From Phymatolithon calcareum (Eukaryota; Rhodophyta; Florideophyceae; Hapalidiales), in assembly GCA_977006965.1 (NCBI GenBank), contig OZ345380.1, positions 806,001 through 870,000 on the forward strand: 64,000 nt of DNA. The letters are read 5' to 3'. The position numbers and the translations under genes were made by a program. This document shows, piece after piece, positions 21,330-31,960 of this stretch (positions are counted from its first letter, which is position 1; each line of letters begins with the position of its first letter). Under the pieces are notes generated by a model. It did not search any database, was not told the origin of the DNA, and worked only from the letters and a program-made list of their open reading frames with translations.

Positions 21330-22075
21330 AGATGTGGGAAACTTCGAATTTGACACATCTTTGCATTGTAGTACTTTTAATAATTGCCTCTAAATGCGCA
21401 TTAGATGGAAGGCACGACAATCTAAAAACCTAGAAAATTTTGCTATTGCCATATGGATGCATATATTTGAAAGAACATTCATTTGTCATATGTTCGAAAA
21501 TAACTCAAATATACATTTTTACAGAAAATCATATATATATGCATACGCCAAATATTAAACAGGTGAATATTCCGTTACCAATTCACAAGCGTTCAAGTTC
21601 GATCGAACTCCACGAAGGAGATCATGAAATCTACTTCTTGGAACAAGAAATATGCCGCAATTCAATTGTAAAGAGCAGAAATACGGCGCTCAAGATGTCC
21701 AAATCTGTTGTCTCTCCAGTTTGTAAGAAATCATAAACTAAACTATATTTTCTGCTTGACGTTATTATATCACTGCTACTCTCCTGGGCATTTTGAAGGA
21801 GTTAGAATTATGCATAGCAGCAGGCGAAAATTTGCCATATAGAGAAGTAAGGATTGTCGCATATTTGTTATACGAATATATACGAATAAATTCGAATTTT
21901 TCAAATATAAGTTCTTTCAAATGTATGCATCTATATGGTAATGGCCAAAATTTCTTTAGGTTTTTAAATTGTCGTGCCCTCATTTTAATGCATATTTAGT
22001 GGCAACGTTTTAACAGTGTTATAGTGTTATAATGCAAAGATACGTCAAGAAGCACGATATTCGAAGTTTCCCACG
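21330..22075. mobile_element. Non-autonomous DNA element with ~190-bp inverted ends
   Basis: The left arm (about 21,330-21,530) and right arm (about 21,880-22,075) are imperfect reverse complements along their whole length. Matched pairs include GTGGGAAACTTCGAAT at the outer tips, CATCTTTGCATT, GGCACGACAAT-TAAAAACCTA and GATGCATA-ATTTGAAAGAAC. The 350-bp centre has only small frames (for example 21,440-21,736) with no transposase motif. The flanks show no clear target duplication. The family is unknown. Confidence 0.75.
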
Positions 22076-22509
22076 ACCTCCTGTGTAACTCCAAACTCTG
22101 TAACTGAAGAAACTGTAAACTGCGATCGGGTTGCATTTTCCGATCGAAAAAGCGCTTAAAAATAAACAAATTGTTAGGGTGACTTGCAAACTCGCCAAAT
22201 GTAAACCTCTCCACTGAAACCATTTATTTTTCGTTTATTTTTTGATGGTACCTTTCAAATGACTGGTTTACAATGTCGTCACATAACTTTGCACTTGTTC
22301 GATCCTGCTCAGCATCTCCGAACCGTTTCAACTTTTTTGCCACGGAAATTGCCCAAACCAGCAAGCTTCTCTCCATCCCTAAGCAGAAGCTCACTCTGGA
22401 TGAATTCGACCTCCAACGTGTCCACTTGCTGTACGTTATTTGTTGAATAAGAGAAAGGAAGTGCTATGATAGGAACTTCAGAGCTAAAAATCTTCTCTAA
22501 CTGAAAACC

Positions 22510-22853
22510 AACTACCTGTGGTACTGATTCTTCTGCGCTCTAATTTTATTGTATTTGGAACGAAGATCAATCTTCGAGAAATATTTCGCTCCTGCAATAC
22601 TGTTGAAGATGTAGTCGATTCGTGGAAGCCGGTATCAATTCTTGACGGCAAGCTTGTTCAGTGCGCAGTAATGGACACACATTCTAAGGTCACTTTTCTT
22701 CTTATTAACGAATAGATTTGGAGCTCCGCAAGGGCTTTTACTTTGTCTCATAAATCCTTTATTGGATAGGTCAGCGATTTGATAAAACGCTGGAGTCTTC
22801 TCGTGGCTTGATTTTTCTATTTGGTCGGGTGAGTCTAGTATTAAAGGAAACAC
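22510..22853 (-). pseudogene. Ty3/gypsy RT N-terminal remnant
   Basis: Minus-strand translation gives QIADLSNKGFMRQSKSPCGA, then NLFVNKKKSDLRMCVHYCALNK. This is the L..KGFI.PS.SP.GAP.LFV.KK...RMC.DYR.LN block that opens gypsy RTs. After one stop it continues with LPRIDYIFNSIAGAKYFSKI (palm A region, S-K-I-D-L). The similarity fades at about 22,510, so the catalytic YVDD block is absent. Confidence 0.75.
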
Positions 22854-23149
22854 TTTTTAATTCTTGATGGATCGTACCGAAGTTACATCGGAGATCAGAT
22901 TGATTTAACTTTGCTTGTAAGCCTAGTCTTCGGTACGTTACAAAGTGAACGACAGTTCCTTTATTTCGCAGACAGGTATAGAGGAGTGCTTGGATAGCCA
23001 GTTGTTCCATAAGATGATGCGTATCGTTAGTTCTAACAGATGGGTAACTGAAGGGTATCTTCATATCCGGGGAATATAATTTCAATATTGCCACAGATTT
23101 CGATTCTCCTTTCGGTCCCTTCAGCCATTTCGGCACTTTCTTCTGATGG

Positions 23150-23405
23150 GATCTGAGCAAGAAAGATTTTGTCCAGAGTGATCATTATCGCCTGCGATAC
23201 CTTCAGACCAAAGAACATCTATCCCTGAGGCAGGTTCGCTCAGTGGAATGCCTAGCGGAGTTCGATTTCTGCATAGCTTATACAAAAATAGAATCGAACA
23301 AATTTGCGGATGTAATTTGCAGAGCGCCCAAACGCCCTCCCATGAGCTCCGTATATGCTCATGAGATACTCAAGTTCCGGTTGAAGAGCACAATTCGAGC
23401 ACATT
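23150..23405 (+). pseudogene. Ty3/gypsy RNase H remnant, opposite strand to the RT piece
   Basis: Plus-strand reading gives QSDHYRLRYLQTKEHLSLRQ, then AEFDFCIAYTKIESNKFADV and ICRAPKRPP. This matches the gypsy pattern TDH..L..L.....LS.RQ.RW...L..FDF.I.Y..G..N..AD.LSR. It faces away from the RT fragment 300 bp upstream, so the two are either different insertions or separated by an inversion. Confidence 0.75.
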
Positions 23406-23409
23406 TCAA

Positions 23410-26400
23410 ATAACATCTATCTCTACAATCGTACAAGGGCCCGAAATAGTGCATAAGTTTGAACAGTCTGGTACTTTCTAAAAACGCACACTGTTAGCAC
23501 AAGGAACAAGCAGACAAGAAAAGCAAATGTAAAAGCTTTCAAGGAAACTTTGTTGGACAAGTTGAAGTGGCCAGCTGAGGTTTCGAAAAAGCGTGTTTCG
23601 CTCAGCCGATGGGAGCAACGATTCTGAACTGTTTCCCGAAGCCTCTGATGTACTCGATTGCAGTCCAATTGCGCTACCCGTAATTCATATAGTTTCACTC
23701 GCGCATCTTGGTTTGATACAGAAGGCCATAGCGCGGATCAGCAACCTGTTGAATAGTATGCTCCTGGGAGAAGTTTCGCACAAGCTAGACAATTCAAACG
23801 GCTCAAACACCATCACTGTGGTTATGGGATCTCTCTCTGAGCCCGGTGAGAAGCGCAAAGATTGCGCTATACTCATAAGGCTTTGGAAATGCAAGCTGGA
23901 AATGTCTTAGGATGATTATAAGATCGAAAAGCAGAGGCGTGTCATGAATCACTACCTACCTCCGCTTCGTAAGCAAATAATCTTCCAAATAGACACCATG
24001 ACTCCATCTTGTCTCAAAACGCTATTTACCTGCCTTGGATAGATAGCATCATACGGGGTGATGCAATATGCAAGATTCATGCCCAATTCATTCTCTCAAT
24101 CCTGTGATTTGTACTTCTATTGATGCTATTCTCCCTTCTATTCGATATTCCCCCTATTCGAGATGCTCACCATTGCGAGAAGATATGCCGATATTGCGAC
24201 GTCGTAGATGCGTGCTTTCGCGCACATTGTTTACCATGACACAGCGGTCTAGACTGTGAGCAATGGCAGTGATTATCACCCAATTTACCCATTGTTCGTT
24301 ATACTCAGTGGAGATTCCATTAAAGCATTAGATGAAATAAATTATCAACATTTTCGGCCTCTTCCGTGTGTATACTCTGTTTTCGTGGTCAATTCAAGAA
24401 CTGAAATTCCTGTGAAAAACGAGCTAATCAAATTAGATCATGAGTCTGAGGTGCAACCATACAGAACCTGTTTGAGTAAGCCAATGATATGCATACTGCA
24501 GTCTATTTCGGCAAATGAAATGTTTTTGACACCTCCACTCGATATTTCTTAAAGAATTGAAGAGGGATGCGTTTGATTTTTGCATACAAAGGTGCACAGT
24601 GATATAGAAACGTACCCTTCCACGGAGCGGTTTTTAATCTTTGGTAATATTTTGTAGGAAAAGGCTCACGTACCGAAGGGCAGAGGAGCTCTAGTAAAAA
24701 CCTCCGAGACTTCTTGTAACGTTTGGAGTACAAACAAAGAGTCGTAAACACGATTTTTCGGATTTCAATACTGAGTTTCGACTACGTATCCAGCTTTGAC
24801 GCAAAAATATGCAGTGTGTCTTAACGTAGGAGATACCCCTCGGAGATTGAAGCATTATTTCCTGAAAAGTTGCTTCCAAATGCGATGCGCACGCAGTTTT
24901 CGAATGATTCGGTCGACCTCTCATCTGTGATCGGCGTCCCGAGAATTTTCGCACATTTCTTTCTGGTATCCAGAACATGTTTGGCAGGCTTGGAGAACGA
25001 GGCATTGATATTGAAGTGCCTTGTGCTTTAATAACCATGCAAATGCATAGGTGAAGACCAAGAGACCGAATCAGTTGGTCATTAGAGGCCGGTTGCACAT
25101 GCCATTCAGAACGGAAATAGACTTCTGACCTTTCTGTCGGATATATTATCATGACGCGATGTTTCCAATGTAAATCTTCCCTGTCAGTCATCGAAAGATT
25201 GACAGCAAAAGTCCATTCTTTCTGTTTGACGACTTGATAGTGCGCTTTAAGACCTGGTGGGAGTTTTTAAAACCAGCTCCTGGACAAAGCAGACATTTCC
25301 AATCATGGGGAGGATAAAATGTGCAAGATCTGGATGCTTGCAGATAATTTGCTTATGAAGACATTTGACTGCAATTTGGGTCAGGCCTTTCATTTTAAAG
25401 AACTCTGCTCTTCAGACATGAGCAGCTATAGTCTTCCAGCTCATCGGCGTCTTCGTCTTTCATGGAACAAAGTTCCCGTACTTTTCTCAAATGCCCGTCT
25501 ACGATGCACTGTGTAAGAGATACAGTCGATTCTTCAATATTTCGGTCGTAGAGTCTGTCTGAAGACCGTCCATCGCTTTACACCTCCGGCTTTTACATTT
25601 GCACATGATCCAACTGGTTCAATAGACTTCACAAAACAATCGGACGCAGAAGTACTCTCCCAGATATCTTCGAACAAGCAGCCACAGGGTAATCCGATTA
25701 CTGCAACTGCTCCTATCTCGTCATCACACTGTAGAGAGCCCTTTTGCCTGGTCGAAGAGTTGGTTCTGTTCGGCAAGTACCATCTCGATTATATATTTAA
25801 GCCTAGATCTCTCGCATGCTTTCAATTGTTCTTTCGTGGACAGCAGTTGTAAGACAAGAGATATATAATTCTTCCGCCTTGAATTTTTGATTTGGAATCT
25901 ACAATCTTTCATTGCCACCTGCCGTCGCTTCACAGCCTGTACAACATCTATGTCTTTCTTCCACGTAATTCACGTTCTTCCGGCTCTTGGATTTCGAAAG
26001 AAGTAGCATATTCTTCCGGAAGAGGTGGAATTTTAATAGAAATGCTGCCGTCGGGGATTGGTACCTAGCCCAATTGAACACCCTATGAAGCTCTCTATCT
26101 CTGTGATGCACCTCTTAGTCGTCGTCCCTGCAAAACCATGAATAAGATCTGCGGCTTTCGTTGTGTGCTGCTCCCGACTTTGATACCACACCTCGTAAGC
26201 TGACAGCAATTTGAGAAGTAGAAGTAACTCCAAAGCATCGCTGAACTGATTCACACAACTTGTTTACACCAAGTATATCTACTCGTGTTATATCTTCGGC
26301 CTCGACATTATTTAGAGGCTCCCAATGTTCAGTGCCTTCTTTCTTGTCTGCAGTCATTGATGTCTCAAACTATTTTCGTTCCCTAACAACAGGGACAACG

Positions 26401-26900
26401 TCAATACAATTCGTTCGTATGATGCTCGCTTGGGTTTGTATTTCGCGGCTACTCATCTCAAAGTACACGGATGCGGGACTCGTGTCGTCCCAAACGCTGG
26501 GGGAGGCCATATCCGGTCGGGCGTACTCCGAAGGGAGACTAATCCTGACCGCAACCATCGCCTCTCCCGTCGCGGGCCTGGACTCTATTTTCGCACCAGT
26601 GTTTATTACATGGACCGCGAAAGATTTATCCACTGCCCTTGCCCCGAGTAGATTTCGGTCTATCTGCCTGATATGATCTAGAGTTGAAAAAATGCGGAAG
26701 CACGCTCGTATTCGTTACGGAGCCTTATTCTCCAGTGCCTTCCACTTTCGCAGCCCTTTCCACTGCATCGTAGTCGTACCCCAGGAAACAGAAACGAGGT
26801 ATCTTATGGACTGATAGAGGTCTTTGCTACTTTTACGACTGCCGTCGGTCATAATCATCGGTTTTCCGGCATAAAGACATGTCCGCTCTCGCGCACCGAC
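23410..26900. other. Low-information stretch with one decayed open frame
   Basis: No recognisable gene. One minus-strand frame stays open from about 26,633 to 25,899 except for stops at 26,370 and 26,115; its translation matches no family I know and may be a decayed retrotransposon coding region. Other frames are short. Confidence 0.4.
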
Positions 26901-26939
26901 TGTTTAAGAATTCGTGTGCTCCCTGATCACTGTACTATC

Positions 26940-27520
26940 ATGGATAATATCTCTTTCAGGAGATCTGTACTTGTTTTTTTCAAGAGCGGTGCTATTCCCG
27001 AACATTTCAAGCCAGCGCATTTCAAGCCCATCCAGGCGATGCTCGGCATGGTGACATGCGAGACCTTTTTGGGCTACGTTCGTGAGATTCGCAAGTTGAA
27101 AGGCCAAGGTAAGTATCGCGCTCTTCGGAATATCGGATTTCAAAAACTAAATTGATTTTTAACTTATTGTTTTACACGTGCTCCGTCGAGAAAGACGCAA
27201 CCCCCCACAGATGATGATGACGACAGCGAGGGTCTAAATCAAAAGCCCACCAAGCTTGATGCGGCTACTCTAGCAAGGCTTGTGACTGGGAATGACATGC
27301 AGTGTCATGGCGACGATGATGAGCGGGATGATTTCGACGACAACCACAATCGTTTCTCCTTTAAACCACTCTATTCGATGTGCGCAAGTAAGATTTTGGT
27401 ACTGAGGAAAAGAGATTTTCTATTGCTATTTTGCAATCGTATAACATTAGAGAGAAGAATAAGGACCATGAATTAACTGTGCCTGAAAGTGGTACGCAAC
27501 TCGCTGCTTCAGTTAATTGA
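26940..27520 (+). CDS. Candidate three-exon small gene of unknown function
   Basis: Splice signals and reading frame agree. Exon 1 (ATG at 26,940, possibly extending upstream, where the frame is open to about 26,730) ends at 27,108 before GTAAGT. Exon 2 is 27,211-27,387, after a CCCCCCACAG acceptor and before GTAAGA. Exon 3 starts at 27,453 after ATTAGAG. All three join in one frame that ends at TGA 27,518-27,520. Past this stop the same frame stays open to TAA 27,610 with protein-like sequence, so a nonsense mutation is possible. The product has an aromatic N-terminal part (FKPAHFKPIQAML), an acidic stretch of five Asp at the exon 1/2 junction, and a second acidic run (GDDDERDDFDDNHN). I do not recognise the family; a transposase relative is possible given the surroundings. 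Confidence 0.45.
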
Positions 27521-28639
27521 CTGCAGGCGCTTGTTAACGTTAAGATGCTTCACAATTCGGGGCCGGATGTTTCCAGTACGGGAGTGCTCTCGCCCCATGC
27601 ATTCTTTTAAAAATTTCTAAAAAGGTTGAAAAAGACGAATATGAGGCAATAACATACTCATTAAAATTGGCCTCCCTTTTCGTGCTACATCTGACATTCG
27701 ATAATGAAGAAGAATAGATGGTATCTCTTTCCTCAGACCTTGAAGAGTAGAGGTAAAGAGCTTTATGTTACGCTGGGGGCCTTTGAGGAAGATTACGGAG
27801 GAGCCGACGACGATGCGGTGATATTCATGAAAGTGGAAAAATTGATATGCGAATTTTCTCAGCTCCGTAATGTGAAATTACATCACGTTCCAACTCGTGT
27901 TCCTGGGCAGATGGTAGAAACAGGACTTTTGTTATTTTAAATTTTTTTTCCGCAACCTCCAGGCATGAAATCTTGAAATATAACTTCAGCTTTCACAGCT
28001 CTACAAAGGAAATCCCATAAAACTCTTGGTACGGCACAGAGCCGTGACGCCAGTGCCTATTCACTCTCGAAGAGCTGGTCTATTTTGGAATCAAAAAGGA
28101 TAAGAAGCACAAACTGAATGTCATAGTACGCCCTGTCCATTCCTATATCGCGATTTTAACCTGTCTACAAAACATAACGTTTGGTCCCGTCCATTGACTT
28201 GACGCCAACTATCCCTACATAAGAGCCGACAAATCTAAATGGAACTGCATACGCAATGAAACGACAAAAATCATCCCGGTATTCCGAGCTCAATTATGAT
28301 GCACAAAGCCCCGCCAAGTTCTCATCATTAATCTCAGAGATATTCTGAGACATATATATGAGCTATACTACACGACAGAGAGCTCAAGACCCTTTATCAC
28401 TTGGTTCCGTTCAAATTGATTCCTCACTCCGCCGTATATCTCAATGTCAATATTCTCCTCCTCACAATGTTCTACATATACAAGCACGATCTTCCAAGAG
28501 GTAGGACCGCACGCAAAAAGGACGATACTCCGTCAAGACCTTATGACGGGCTGCCAGCACTGCGTTATCAACAAGAAGGCAACAAAAATGGCGGACAAAA
28601 ACGTCACTACGAATTCTACACTCAATTGATGACGTCCAA

Positions 28640-29515
28640 AGCCATTATCTTGAACACATGGATCTGCAATCTGCCTTCCTGACAGAAGAATTCAATCATT
28701 ATCATCCCGTCTACATCAATCAACACCCGCGATTCTGCGGATCATGCGAACAGAAGCACCGTGTATGGGAGTTGAAGAGCAATCTATATGCAAGAACCGA
28801 GGGTTTTTCATCTATTTCGAAGCAATCCAGCATTAAATACAGCGTCACATTGGATACCCTACAAAATACCTGAACTGGAAGATCACCAACACCAAGCTCG
28901 GCATTCGTGTTACAAAACTTCATATTATTGATGGAATCGTACAGAAACTCAAACCGCAAGACAAAAAACCTCCGTCCTACCTGTCTACTAACGGGATCGA
29001 CCTCAATTTATCCCACTACAAGGACAAGGACAAACTTATAATTGTAGAGCTTCGTAATCTCACAGACTCCACCAGGTTTGATAAATCATTTATTTTCAAG
29101 ATCATTTCGCGCGCCACTAAATTACGGACTCTGCAACATTGCACATCTTAAACGCCTGGACAGATATCTCAAAAAACTTGCACACGCCGAATTCTGTTCC
29201 GAAGAAAACCAGAAAAGCTATTCACATTCGCAACCACCGACTATACTGTAGACAGCAATACGCGCAAGTCAACAAGCGGAATACTTCATACGTACAATAA
29301 TGCAGCAATCCCCTGGTCTTCACAGCGTCAAAAAACTTACCGCTATCCACCTGCGAAGCAGAATACATTGCAGCTTTACCAGCGGCGTAACAAATGCATT
29401 GGATCCGGAACATACTGGCTGACATCGGACATCCCCAACAAGCAGCAACAGCCTCAAACCCAAACAGAGTAAATACATGGACATCAAACAACACCACCTG
29501 CAAGTCCTCATAAAA
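28640..29515 (+). pseudogene. Ty1/copia RT and RNase H remnant
   Basis: Plus-strand reading, with frame changes, gives HMDLQSAFLTEEF (the MDVKTAFLNG palm A block), VWELKSNLYA (VCKLKKALYGL), then after a deletion YLNWKITNTKLGI (FLGW-I). It goes on to TRKSTSGILHTYNNAAIPWS, LPLSTCEAEYIAALPAA and WIRNILADIGHPQQA (RNase H). This is the normal copia order. The catalytic YVDD part is deleted. The ACAAGGAG just after the coding end (about 29,515) is a plausible polypurine tract leading into the LTR-like sequence at 29,522. Confidence 0.8.
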
Positions 29516-29521
29516 CAAGGA

Positions 29522-29626
29522 GATATGTACCGTATGGCGGGATAACAAATGTAAGTAAAAGATAAAAGTACCAGATCCTATTGGGTACAGTAAGGCCCGA
29601 GGGCGGAGCTAGACGGACTATTGACG
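29522..29626 (+). repeat. Copia LTR-like or half-palindrome repeat
   Basis: About 100 bp starting TGTACCGTATGGCGGGATAAC match the left part of the palindrome at 34,786-34,948, including GGCCCGAGGGCGGAGC. Placed right after a copia RNase H and purine tract, it looks like the start of a 3' LTR. The MULE at 29,637 was inserted into it. Confidence 0.55.
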
Positions 29627-29636
29627 ATGTTAAATC
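29627..29636. repeat. MULE target-site duplication, left
   Basis: ATGTTAAATC directly precedes the left inverted end. The right counterpart ATGATAAATC (31,951-31,960) differs at one base. Duplications of 9-11 bp are typical of Mutator-like elements. Confidence 0.8.
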
Positions 29637-31950
29637 GAGGAAATTCGCTAATTGGCCACCAAAAGTGGTCAAAGTACGCTAAACATCTACCCCTAGCCAA
29701 TACAACTACCCACCTATTGGCAAATATTCTATAATACTCATCCTAGCCGAACCTACTACTCATCCGTTTCTCAGAGTACTCTATGAGACAGTGAAATTTA
29801 TTGCGGACGCTACTCTCTCTGGTTTAGCTCCTCGTCGCAACTATTGGTAGCATCTCCGTCATTGAAGGCGGTGAGGTCGATGATCATGGACTGAGCCGCT
29901 TTTTCGACGTGCTTTCGCTTCGCCTCGACACGGTTGTGGATGTTGGGCCTACCGCATGTCTGTGAGAAGTGACCGGTGTGTCCACACGCGGAGCAGTGAC
30001 GCGTCCTCATTTCAGACGGCACATGGGCCTTCTTGCGCTTGCGCCGCGGCTTAGCGACAAGTTCAAACGGCACCAAATCTTCCTTTACTCGCTGACCACC
30101 AGTGACTGCAACACGCGTGATGCTGTCCTCGCGTTGTTACGCCCACGTTCGAACCAGCCATATGTCCCCGAACCAGTGCTTGTTCCACGGGTCGAACGCG
30201 ATCCGATGCTGCATCAAGCGCCTAGCAGCGTAAAAAAGTGCAGCGACAACGTGTCTGCATGGCCTCTGGTGTTCTTCAAAGTGGCGGCAAGAGCATGTTG
30301 CTTGGTAGTTGCTGCTTAATGTCATATTGAATGGTGCCTCTTCGCTGCGAACAACACAGCTCAGCGTGTCGCTTTCGATGAAATCAGGCTCCACAAGCAG
30401 CTTTTCCGCTCAGACCACTTTCTCCTGGTGCTTCTTGTAGCAGTAAGCTGTGAGGAACTAGCTCTCTGTCATCATCTGGTGAGCTATGCGGCTTCGCTTG
30501 AGGCGTTCGTCGGACATTCGCCCGATTACAGAGGCCACAAGGTTACAGATTGGTTCTGCACGCACTTGGACAAGCGCACGGTTGTTCTGCTCAGAGCTGT
30601 TAGAGGTCTCGACACCCAGACGGGGGAGTCCACGACGAAGGAACTCATACGTTGCGCACGTGTGCATGCGCTCCGAAAAACACGTCACTAGCGGCTCGTT
30701 GACTCCCTTGAGCTGCTCGAGCAACTGTTTCGCGTACTGCTCAGTTCTGGTGTAGAATATCGACCACAGTACAACACGGTCTGTATCTCTGTGCTTGATT
30801 CCCGCCGATCGAAGGTTCTTCCAAAGAAGGTGCCAGGCGCACCTCGTGCGTGTTACGTTTTGGGAAGAGAGCAGTGCTCACACCTCGGCCGAGTCCAGAC
30901 CTTTGGCGCCATCTGGCATTACGATCGTAATATTTGAGAAGCATGCAATACAGCTGGAGAGGAAGCTCTTCCAGCTGAGTGAACTCTCTCCCTTTGCGAT
31001 GCCGAAGGCCAGAGTTGTCGCCTGTCTGTTGGAATCATAAGTCGTTAGGGCGAAAAGCTGTCCTTGCGTCACGGAGAACAGGTGGGCCGCGTCAACACTG
31101 ACGAAACCGTTGTAGGCCGCCCAGGTGTCCATCGTGCCCTTTGGGCAACAGAAAATGCTGTGAAGCTGCTGCCGTATCGTCCCAGAAAGAGGATTTGTGG
31201 TGAGCGTGTACACTCCGCCGAGATCGCTCTGCCGAACAGCGTCCAGGTACGAGCGAAGTACTCTGATTTGCGCCAGGTGGTGTACATCCGTGCCCAGCTT
31301 GGAAGCCACTACGGTGTGCGCCTGTGTGCGCTTTAACATGACACCGCTTTGTTTGCGGACCATTTCCGTCAGCTGTGCAGCATTTCTACTGACTCGGCCT
31401 CTTGTGGCAAGAAATTCAGTCAACACAGGCGCCCGCTGCGCGAGTAGCTCCGTCCTCAATTGGCGCTCGCTTGAGGGGCCTCCAACACTGCGGTGTTCGA
31501 TTGACTTGGTGATCCTGACACCGCCGACGCTCGGCAGCGCACTGACGTTCACGCGGAAGGTGCAAGCTGTGCGCTGGCTACAGATGAGTGTCAGACGCTG
31601 CTTGTTGCGCCTCTCCTCGAGGTGTGCCTTCCCGATTGACGAGTTGTGGGAGATCACGACGTTAACTACATCGTCGAAGCTTGATCTAACGTAGTCGCCC
31701 ACCTGTAGCACGAGCTCCTTCTTGTTCATCGTTTCAGAGTGATTAGTGCGGGAGCGTTATGCATTGGGCTTGTCAGACGAATTCGAGGATGTGCACAAAA
31801 CTTGGATCAAGAGGAAGTAGCTGCTACTTCCCTTTTCGCTCCAAAAACGCAACTTTCAGCACTCCACGTAACAGATGAGTAGTAGTTTTGGCTTTGGTGG
31901 ATGTTCAGCGTACTTTGACCACTTTTGGTGGTCATTTAGCGAATTTTCTC
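29637..31950 (-). mobile_element. Complete Mutator-like (MULE) DNA transposon
   Basis: The 2,314-bp element has inverted ends of about 48 bp. The left end (GAGGAAATTCGCTAA, then CCACCAAAAGTGGTCAAAGT) matches the reverse complement of the right (GAGAAAATTCGCTAA, then the same core). Note that CCACCAAAAGTGG is itself nearly palindromic. It is flanked by a 10-bp duplication and contains a MuDR-type transposase frame on the minus strand. It sits inside an LTR-like repeat, so it is younger than the copia insertion. Four stop codons in the transposase show it is no longer autonomous unless they are suppressed. Confidence 0.9.
29810..31729 (-). pseudogene. MULE transposase with four in-frame stops
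   Basis: One frame of 640 codons runs the whole length with stops at 30878-30880 (TGA), 30458-30460 (TAG), 30410-30412 (TGA) and 30137-30139 (TAA), and no frameshift that I can see. Landmarks in order: FVSVDAAHLFS (first catalytic Asp), VMPDGAKGLD (second Asp), CAWHLLWKNL (C-x2-H), ETSNSSEQNNRAL (catalytic Glu region), and CSCRHFEEHQRPCRHV, a SWIM zinc finger (C-x-C-x9-C-x-H). A CCHC zinc knuckle (CSACGHTGHFSQTC) lies near the C-terminus. This is the standard MuDR/MULE arrangement: DDE core, SWIM finger, knuckle. The start codon at 31,729 lies about 220 bp inside the right end. Each stop could derive from CGA, CAG or CAA by a single C-to-T change, which would fit cytosine deamination. Confidence 0.88.
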
Positions 31951-31960
31951 ATGATAAATC
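31951..31960. repeat. MULE target-site duplication, right
   Basis: ATGATAAATC follows the right inverted end directly and matches 9 of 10 bases of the left copy at 29,627-29,636. Confidence 0.8.

Noticed and set aside
26260-26676. 138-codon plus-strand frame
   Set aside because: The opposite strand is about equally open in the same interval; neither translation has recognisable motifs.
27512-27526. A 15-nt GT-AG intron removing the TGA
   Set aside because: All other introns here are 60 nt or longer; 15-nt introns are known only in special ciliates. A nonsense mutation or true stop is simpler.
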